Shown here in pieces: positions 1 to 4,764 of a stretch of DNA of 12,896 nt. The notes under the pieces are model-generated. The model ran no database searches. It saw only the letters and a list, made by a program, of their open reading frames with translations, and had not been told where the DNA came from. Position numbers and translations under genes: made by a program. Source of the stretch: JBCDIQ01 sp039024295 (GTDB lineage: Bacteria; Bacteroidota; Bacteroidia; J057); contig JBCDIQ010000145.1 of NCBI GenBank assembly GCA_039024295.1, positions 1-12,896 of the forward strand. The letters run 5' to 3'. Position 1 is the first letter of the stretch, and each line of letters starts with the position of its first letter.

Positions 1-1
1 C

Positions 2-81
2 GGGGGGTCCGCGGGCTGGCTAACGGCCGGCGTTATTGCCGCGGCACACCCGGCCCGTGAAGCAGGCGGCGTGCGTGTCAC
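2..81 (+). pseudogene. Flavin-dependent tryptophan halogenase N-terminal fragment (sense copy, foreign)
   Basis: Read from position 2, this GC-rich stretch encodes GGSAGWLTAGVIAAAHP followed by AREAGGVRVT. That matches the N-terminal FAD-binding GG(T/S)AGW segment and first strand of the PrnA/RebH-type tryptophan halogenase family. The reading then stops making sense at about 75-81, where the sequence turns into its own reverse complement. There is no start codon, because the family's N-terminal Met-Ile-Val strand lies off the left edge. GC content is far above everything after position 200, so I infer DNA from a different, high-GC organism. It is not a functional gene here. The family call rests on this copy together with the antisense copy at 74-196. 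Confidence 0.75.
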
Positions 82-196
82 GCATGGAAGGCCAGGTGCC
101 CTCGCCCACACCGATGGTCCTGACGTCCGGAGACTCCACCAGGGTGACGCGCACGCCGCCTGCTTCACGGGCCGGGTGTGCCGCGGCAATAACGCC
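29..196. repeat. 53-bp near-perfect inverted repeat (fold-back)
   Basis: Bases 29-81 are the reverse complement of 144-196 with a single mismatch (76 versus 149). They are separated by 62 nt (82-143). Both arms come from the same halogenase coding sequence in opposite orientations. The turn lies near 71-81, where the sense sequence (GCG-GTCAC) and the antisense sequence (GCGTGTCAC) share a short stretch of similarity. This is what a microhomology-mediated template switch or fold-back chimera would leave, and it has no features of a transposon end or attachment site. Confidence 0.85.
74..196 (-). pseudogene. Flavin-dependent tryptophan halogenase fragment (antisense copy, foreign)
   Basis: Read on the reverse strand from 196, this gives GVIAAAHPAREAGGVRVT and then LVESPDVRTIGVGEGTWPS followed by MRDT. 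The segment LVES...iGVGE(A/G)T.P is the hallmark N-terminal signature of flavin-dependent tryptophan halogenases, following the GGxAGW motif seen in the sense copy. Its first 18 codons duplicate the sense copy, with one base different in the shared region. Together the two copies reconstruct about 50 contiguous residues of one halogenase. It ends abruptly at 196, where sequence of native composition and a different gene begin. It is a non-functional relic of a fold-back join, not a resident gene. Confidence 0.78.
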
Positions 197-198
197 TG

Positions 199-972
199 GT
201 GCTACATGGACTTGAGGCAGACAGCAGTTCGGCCTACGTCAAAGGTCTCATAAAGGCTTTTTGCCAGAACGGATACGATGGGGTGGCCATGAATTTTCGT
301 TCCTGCAGTGGAGAACCCAACCGTCTGCTTAAGTCCTACCACAGTGGCGTAAGCGAAGACTTGGCATTTATCCTGAATCATGTCATTCATACAAATAAGT
401 ATCAGGAAATTTTTATTGCAGGATACAGTTTGGGCGGAAATGTACTATTAAAATACCTGGGCGAAAAAGGCTCAGAAGTACCTCCCTCTGTAAAAAAAGC
501 AATGGCCATCTCTGTTCCTTGCGATTTGTCTGGCGCATGTGAAGTATTGTCACACGGATTCAGAAGATGGGTCTATACCCGAAGGTTTTTAGGCTTTCTA
601 AAAGAGAAAGTCAGGGCTAAAGCCCACATGCTCGAAGACTACCCGCATCCGGTCAACATGCGGCTTCTGGAGGATTTTGATGATGCCTACACAGCTCCTA
701 TCCATGGCTTTACATCTGCCCAGGATTACTACAGGAGGTGTAGCAGTAAAGAATTTGTGGCTGAAATACGCGTTCCCACCCTTCTCCTGAATGCGCAGGA
801 CGATCCTTTTTTCTCTCCTGGCTGCTTTCCGGTAGAGGCTGCCAAAAATAGTCCTTTTCTCCACCTGGAAACCCCAAGGTATGGAGGACATGTCGGATTT
901 TATCAACGGGGATTATACTACCACGAAGAACGAGCCTTAACATTTACCCAAAATAATGGCACAAGCAGATAG
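199..972 (+). CDS. YheT-family alpha/beta hydrolase, 5'-truncated
   Basis: This is a predicted serine hydrolase of the YheT/ABHD1-3 family (COG0429 type), probably a cytosolic esterase or lipase whose substrate cannot be told from sequence. Counting from the GTG at 199, it shows the oxyanion-hole strand LHGLE (2-6), the YVKGL helix that follows it in the family, the nucleophile elbow GYSLGG (Ser77), the acid region NAQDDPF (Asp201/202) and the catalytic GGHVGF (His231). The C-terminus is complete. Family members have about 60-70 residues before HGL. These are missing because native sequence begins only at about 197 and the same frame meets TAA at 190-192 in the foreign DNA. The GTG is therefore just the first in-frame start-like codon, not a real start. 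It lies 79 nt upstream of the 1052 operon on the same strand. Confidence 0.85.
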   Translation: MLHGLEADSSSAYVKGLIKAFCQNGYDGVAMNFRSCSGEPNRLLKSYHSGVSEDLAFILNHVIHTNKYQEIFIAGYSLGGNVLLKYLGEKGSEVPPSVKKAMAISVPCDLSGACEVLSHGFRRWVYTRRFLGFLKEKVRAKAHMLEDYPHPVNMRLLEDFDDAYTAPIHGFTSAQDYYRRCSSKEFVAEIRVPTLLLNAQDDPFFSPGCFPVEAAKNSPFLHLETPRYGGHVGFYQRGLYYHEERALTFTQNNGTSR

Positions 973-994
973 GCCATGGGCCCTTAAATCTCGG

Positions 995-1024
995 TTGTCA
1001 CTTAGTTCGAATTTCACTATTTTG
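995..1024 (+). promoter_or_regulatory. Candidate Bacteroidota-type promoter for the thioredoxin-ApbE operon
   Basis: TTG at 995-997, a 20-nt spacer and TATTTTG at 1018-1024 resemble the Bacteroidota sigma-ABfr pattern (TTG, 19-21 nt, TAnnTTTG). The downstream box is one base short of consensus. Transcription would start near 1030, leaving a leader of about 20 nt that falls in the inverted repeat at 1028-1050. The position is right for the 1052-4619 operon, but motif matching by eye is weak evidence. Confidence 0.4.
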
Positions 1025-1027
1025 TAT

Positions 1028-1050
1028 GCAGATTTTTATATATAATCTGC
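1028..1050. repeat. Inverted repeat GCAGATT-N9-AATCTGC before the operon
   Basis: Perfect 7-bp arms (1028-1034 and 1044-1050) flank an AT-only 9-nt centre, and the inner bases 1036-1045 (TTATATATAA) are themselves palindromic. The repeat sits between the candidate -7 box and the ATG at 1052. It could be an operator for a dimeric regulator overlapping the start of transcription, or a leader hairpin next to the start codon. No regulator is identified. Confidence 0.4.
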
Positions 1051-1051
1051 C

Positions 1052-1492
1052 ATGAAGCCCTCAGTTATTGTACTCCTGCTTCTTTCAGGAAGCCTTTTCT
1101 TTTCCCCACCTACCTGGTACCAAAGCCTTTCCGATGCTCAATCTATTGCTAAAGAATTGGAAAGGCCCATATTGCTCGTTTTTTCAGGCTCCGATTGGTG
1201 CCGACCTTGCATGAAACTGGAACAGGAAGTCCTTTCCCAACCCAATTTCCAGCAATTCGCAGCAGCAGAATTGGTCCTCTTGAAAGCGGACTTCCCTCGG
1301 AAACGCAAGAACAAACTTTCCTCGGAACGCTTATCAGCGGCAGAAGAGCTAGCCGAACACTACAACCCCAAAGGTATGTTTCCTACTTTGCTTTTGTTAA
1401 ATGCATCTGGAGAAATAACTTCCAGCTTATCCTACCAGGGAGAAGGATCAGCAGAATTTATCGCGAGAATCAAAGCAGCATCTTCCCTATGA
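1052..1492 (+). CDS. Exported thioredoxin-like protein (CRPC)
   Basis: The 146-residue protein has a hydrophobic N-terminal signal segment (about residues 4-17) and a thioredoxin fold of the thioredoxin_7/thiol-disulfide interchange type. Visible features are the strand ILLVFSGSDWC, the redox motif C50-R-P-C53 and the cis-proline strand GMFPT (Pro111). It probably acts in the periplasm as a disulfide reductase or chaperone for Cys-containing partners. It is the first gene of a tightly packed operon, and its stop overlaps the next start in an ATGA (1489-1492). An obvious downstream client is the Cys-rich DUF4266 lipoprotein encoded three genes later (inference). The length is typical for a single-domain family member, and the ATG at 1052 is the only start that preserves the signal sequence. 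Confidence 0.85.
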   Translation: MKPSVIVLLLLSGSLFFSPPTWYQSLSDAQSIAKELERPILLVFSGSDWCRPCMKLEQEVLSQPNFQQFAAAELVLLKADFPRKRKNKLSSERLSAAEELAEHYNPKGMFPTLLLLNASGEITSSLSYQGEGSAEFIARIKAASSL

Positions 1493-2160
1493 AACAGTTG
1501 CTGTTCATCGGGTTTATGTTTCCTTTATGTGCTTCTCTTTACTCCCAGCAATGGAAAGTGGGGCTTGAAGCGACCACAGGTGCTGAGATTGGCTGGTGGA
1601 TTTATGACAAAGGAAGTAACCTAGAGGGGGTTAGCAATAACCTCGGTTGGGACCGCACCCATTTGGCCATGATGGGCCCCTATGAAGTTACCTTACTCGT
1701 CCAAAGGGAGAGAATAGGGGTTGGACTTGTGGGAGGGATACGGTATTTAGCCGATGATGAGATGATTGCATCTGAACATACCAGCCAAATAAGAAATAAA
1801 TATCCCATCACGGAGAACGAAGAAAGCCTTTGGATGAACCATACCGGCATCCAGTTTTCTTACGGATTGATCCATTCCCCCCGCTTCACACTTGCTCCTG
1901 AAATACGTCTGGGCTTCTTTGACCTCGAAACCATTCATCCTGGAAAAGACAGGTTTGGGGTTAAATCATTTTGGCAGCTTTCCGTGGTCCATTCCATTAA
2001 GCTTACGCCTGCTGTAGAAGCCATTGTTCGCCCAACCTACTTTCAATACCACATAAGTGTTCCAGATCCAGTTAACTTCAATGAGCGACATGACATTTAT
2101 GGCATTGGGGTGAATGCAGGCATTCGTTTCTGGTTGTTTCAATCTTCAGCAAGGCCATGA
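1489..2160 (+). CDS. Exported predicted outer-membrane beta-barrel protein, unknown function
   Basis: I do not recognise a named family. The start is the ATG at 1489, which overlaps the previous stop (ATGA) and opens a clean signal peptide (MKQLLFIGFMFPLCASLYSQ), giving 223 residues. Reading further upstream in this frame only traverses the thioredoxin gene. The mature part has alternating polar/hydrophobic stretches, aromatic-rich strand ends and glycine turns (for example WKVGLEA, RIGVGLVGGIRYL, IYGIGVNAGIRFWLF). This is typical of a small 8- to 10-strand outer-membrane barrel, and the last strand ends near the C-terminus. There are no cysteines after the signal peptide. It is followed by another ATGA overlap with ApbE (2157). 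Its job is likely tied to the ApbE/DUF4266/DUF3570 module, but the function is not assignable. Confidence 0.75.
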   Translation: MKQLLFIGFMFPLCASLYSQQWKVGLEATTGAEIGWWIYDKGSNLEGVSNNLGWDRTHLAMMGPYEVTLLVQRERIGVGLVGGIRYLADDEMIASEHTSQIRNKYPITENEESLWMNHTGIQFSYGLIHSPRFTLAPEIRLGFFDLETIHPGKDRFGVKSFWQLSVVHSIKLTPAVEAIVRPTYFQYHISVPDPVNFNERHDIYGIGVNAGIRFWLFQSSARP

Positions 2161-3143
2161 AACCAATATCCCTCATCATCGGGTTCTTTTTAACCTATGC
2201 CACTGGGATAGCCCAGGTGGAAGTGAACCATATCACCAAGCTCATGGGGTCCCGGTTTGAGCTAGCTGCAGTTGCACAAACGGATACCCTCGCATGGGAA
2301 GCCATCCATGCAGGCGTTGCAGAAATTACCCGTATCGAACGCCTGATCTCCTCCTGGGATCCTACCTCTCAAACCTCTGAGATCAATCGAAAAGCGGGAA
2401 TTGCTCCTGTGGCTGTAGCAGATGAATTGTTCCAACTGATACAACGAGGAAAGAAAGTTTCCCAACTGACCCAGGGCGCATTCGACCTTTCGTTTGCTTC
2501 AATTGAAAACATATGGCGGTTTGATGGGAGCATGAAAGGCTTGCCAGATTCTATAATGGTAGAAGGTTCGGTCAGGTTCATCAACTACCAACAGATAATC
2601 CTTGCCCCTGAAAAAAGGACTGTTTTTTTAAAAACACCTGAAATGAAGATTGGATTTGGAGCAATTGGCAAAGGCTATGCCGCTAACCGGGCAGCTGCAA
2701 TCATGCAAGAACGAGGGATTATAAGTGGGCTGGTGAATGCAGGCGGAGATTTGTTGGCCTGGGGCACACGTGCCAATGGAACGCCTTGGAAGATCGGGAT
2801 TGCTGATCCGGAACAAAAAGACCAGGTAAAATGCTGGATTCCCATTGAGGATATGGCAGTGGTTACCTCGGGTGATTATGAGAAATTCCTAGAATTTAAT
2901 GGCGTTAGGTACGGACATATCATTGATCCAAGAACAGGATGGCCGGCCCAGGGACTAAAAAGTGTAACCGTTATTTGTTCCGATGCAGAGCTAGCAGACG
3001 CCTTGGCTACTTCAGTGTTTGTCTTGGGCTTGAAGGATGGCATGGGCCTCATCAACCAATTGAAGGGAGTCGAGGCCTTAATCATTGATGCTAGCAATCA
3101 ATTCCACCAGTCCCAAAACCTCAACCTAAACTTTTACAAATGA
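2157..3143 (+). CDS. apbE: FAD:protein FMN transferase (ApbE), exported
   Basis: The enzyme cleaves FAD and attaches the FMN moiety covalently through a phosphodiester to Ser/Thr of extracytoplasmic proteins, using Mg2+. The 328 residues are the family's usual length. An N-terminal signal peptide (about 1-19, ending GIAQ) replaces the lipobox found in many homologues. Family motifs appear in order: MGSRFE (30-35), the SSWDP and SEIN segment (65-77), the FAD-binding GAIGKGYAAN (168-177), NAGGDLLAWG (194-203), TSGDYE (237-242), HIIDPRTG (254-261) and the metal-binding DALAT (281-285). All look intact. It overlaps its neighbours at both ends (ATGA at 2157 and ATGATGA at 3140), so it is translationally coupled. 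No clear flavinylation acceptor motif (D-x-x-[ST]-G-A-[ST]) is visible in the window, so its substrate is unknown. Confidence 0.95.
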   Translation: MKPISLIIGFFLTYATGIAQVEVNHITKLMGSRFELAAVAQTDTLAWEAIHAGVAEITRIERLISSWDPTSQTSEINRKAGIAPVAVADELFQLIQRGKKVSQLTQGAFDLSFASIENIWRFDGSMKGLPDSIMVEGSVRFINYQQIILAPEKRTVFLKTPEMKIGFGAIGKGYAANRAAAIMQERGIISGLVNAGGDLLAWGTRANGTPWKIGIADPEQKDQVKCWIPIEDMAVVTSGDYEKFLEFNGVRYGHIIDPRTGWPAQGLKSVTVICSDAELADALATSVFVLGLKDGMGLINQLKGVEALIIDASNQFHQSQNLNLNFYK

Positions 3144-3352
3144 TGAGAGCCCTTTTCATGCTTATACTCCTTTGTATCACCGCATCAGGCTGTGTTTCGG
3201 TCAAGGAATATCAAAAGATGTATGTAAATGATAAGGACATGGGGTTGCACGACCAACCCATTGAAACCTATGAAATCAACATGCAGACATACCGAGAAGG
3301 AGCAGCTGGTGGCAATGGAGGAAAAGCCGGTGGCGGATGCGGGTGTAACTAA
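3140..3352 (+). CDS. DUF4266 small lipoprotein with Gly-Cys C-terminal tail
   Basis: The 70-residue lipoprotein has a short signal segment and a lipobox-like TASG|C (lipidated Cys18), then the family's YQKMY segment and MQTYREGA, ending in a Gly-rich tail GGKAGGGCGCN with Cys-Gly-Cys two residues from the end. The length and tail are typical of DUF4266, a family of unknown function that I recall being encoded with ApbE and DUF3570 proteins, as here. The protein is probably anchored in the envelope. A strongly conserved C-terminal CxC in a tiny protein suggests metal or haem binding, disulfide chemistry or post-translational modification (inference). The start overlaps the ApbE stop, with a tandem ATGATG giving two possible Met starts 3 nt apart. 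A terminator-like hairpin overlaps its stop. Confidence 0.88.
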   Translation: MMRALFMLILLCITASGCVSVKEYQKMYVNDKDMGLHDQPIETYEINMQTYREGAAGGNGGKAGGGCGCN

Positions 3353-3370
3353 GGTTAACCCTCCTTTTTT
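3341..3370 (+). terminator. Candidate intrinsic terminator/attenuator inside the operon
   Basis: GGGT(G)TAAC at 3341-3349 can pair with GTTAACCC at 3354-3361 (8 bp, one bulged G, TAAG loop), followed by TCCTTTTTT at 3362-3370. The stem includes the DUF4266 stop codon. Placed between DUF4266 and DUF3570, it may reduce expression of the downstream barrel gene relative to the first four genes rather than end the operon. Confidence 0.4.
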
Positions 3371-3416
3371 CAGCCCAATAAATAAATGATCAACCGCTAA
3401 CCCAAGACGACACTTG

Positions 3417-4619
3417 ATGAGGAAATTGGCCTTACCTAGCTTGAAATGGACCCTATGTTGCCTGTTACATGCAGGAGGGTTTATTCTCATGGCACAGAAT
3501 GACAGTAGTAAGACCCAACTTCCCATTGATGCCAACTTCTTATTCAACTACTACGATCAGGACGGGGTACATTCTCCGGTAACTGGTGGCCAGGGAACAG
3601 AATCCCTCCAGGATCGATCAAGTATCCTTCAAGTCAATATCCCCATCGACAGCATTGCACGCGTGAAGTTAAATGCGGGCTTCAACTATTACACTTCCGC
3701 TTCTACCGATCGCATTGACACCAGGATGTCATCTGCTTCCCGGGGAGATGGGCGCGCGAGGATGTATGTGACCTATGAAAAGGACCGCAAAGACGGCCGG
3801 ACTACTTATGGAGGAACTGCGGGGGGCTCTATCGAATCGGATTATATTTCCAGCTCAGTGGGCGTTCATTTCTCCCATCGTTCTAAGGATAATAACCAGG
3901 AAGTTGGCCTAACTGCAAATATGTACCACGATACCTGGGTGGTGATTTTTCCTGAAGAACTCAGGAGGAACCAAATGGCTCAGGTCCCTACTGACCGACG
4001 ACGTACCTATTCCCTGGAGTTGACTTATTCCCGCGTGATCAATCAGCGGTTTCAAGCCCTGGTCGCTGCCGAAATGGTGTATCAAAATGGACTGTTGTCT
4101 ACCCCTTTTCACCGTGTATTTTTCCTCGACGAATCTTTACCTAGGATTGAAAGACTGCCAGGGGAAAGATGGAAGTTTCCCATAGCCCTGCGCTTGCATT
4201 ACTTCGCAGGCAACAGTGTAATTCTCCGGGGAAGCTACAGGTGGTACTATGACACCTTTGGGCTCCAGGCGCATTCCCTACGATTGGAAACCCCCATTAA
4301 AATCACGAGTTTTCTGTCTGCTTATCCATTTTATCGATTTCATACCCAAACACAGGCACATTTTTTCAAGCCATTTGGGGAACACCTTCCAGGTGCTACC
4401 TTTTACACTTCAGACTTTGACCTATCTGGATTAAACAGTCATAATTTTGGCGTAGGGATTGGATATGAGCCCCTTTATGGGATTTTCAGGATGAGGTGGG
4501 GAAGCGGACAAAGGGCTTTGGTTATAAACAGAATGAATGTTCGATACATCCGTTACCTCCGTTCGGATGGACTAGAATCACATGCGATTGGAGCAGATAT
4601 TGGTTTGAGGTTGAGATAA
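3417..4619 (+). CDS. DUF3570 outer-membrane beta-barrel protein
   Basis: The 400-residue protein has a signal peptide (about 1-26, ending LMAQ) and the N-terminal DUF3570 signature: FNYYDQDGVHSPVTGG then QGTESL (about 43-63), the YYTSASTD strand (91-98), and SSAS (105-108) followed by a RMYVTY strand. The rest is a run of amphipathic strands with aromatic girdles, as expected for an outer-membrane barrel. The family has no established function. I recall members beside DUF4266 and ApbE, as here. I start at the ATG at 3417 rather than the TTG one codon upstream because ATG is the stronger start. It lies 64 nt after DUF4266, beyond a terminator-like hairpin, and is the last gene of the operon. 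A porin-like or assembly role for the lipoprotein/flavoprotein module is inference. Confidence 0.88.
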   Translation: MRKLALPSLKWTLCCLLHAGGFILMAQNDSSKTQLPIDANFLFNYYDQDGVHSPVTGGQGTESLQDRSSILQVNIPIDSIARVKLNAGFNYYTSASTDRIDTRMSSASRGDGRARMYVTYEKDRKDGRTTYGGTAGGSIESDYISSSVGVHFSHRSKDNNQEVGLTANMYHDTWVVIFPEELRRNQMAQVPTDRRRTYSLELTYSRVINQRFQALVAAEMVYQNGLLSTPFHRVFFLDESLPRIERLPGERWKFPIALRLHYFAGNSVILRGSYRWYYDTFGLQAHSLRLETPIKITSFLSAYPFYRFHTQTQAHFFKPFGEHLPGATFYTSDFDLSGLNSHNFGVGIGYEPLYGIFRMRWGSGQRALVINRMNVRYIRYLRSDGLESHAIGADIGLRLR

Positions 4620-4764
4620 ATTATTTTATAAAGTAGAAATAAGTATCTTTTTCACCTGTCGTCTTATTTGGGTCTTCTCGTCTTGAAACTGCTTCCAGAC
4701 CTTTCTTTTTCCGCCCAAAAACCCTAACTTATGAAATAACATTAATATTTAATCTTAGCCACCT

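Noticed and set aside
29..196. Inverted repeat as a transposon end, integron site or phase-variation switch
   Set aside because: Both arms are halogenase coding sequence with no transposase, recombinase or target duplication nearby; the fold-back explanation accounts for everything seen.
71..253. Open frame of 60 codons in the foreign/chimeric region
   Set aside because: It runs from halogenase sense sequence through the fold-back into antisense and then out of frame across the YheT gene, so it is an artefact of the join.
1195..1488. Upstream extension of the barrel gene frame across the thioredoxin gene
   Set aside because: The extension is an out-of-frame reading of the thioredoxin gene. 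The ATG at 1489 has an ATGA overlap and a good signal peptide.
1567..1587. EATTGAE in the barrel protein as a possible ApbE flavinylation site (resembles D-x-x-T-G-A-T)
   Set aside because: It lacks both the leading Asp and the final Ser/Thr and sits in what looks like a beta-strand, so it is only a chance resemblance.
4637..4669. AAATAAG...CTTATTT inverted repeat in the gap before the EF-G gene
   Set aside because: It is an AT-rich 7-bp stem with a 19-nt loop in an AT-rich spacer, not distinguishable from chance. No convincing promoter boxes were found in 4620-4764.
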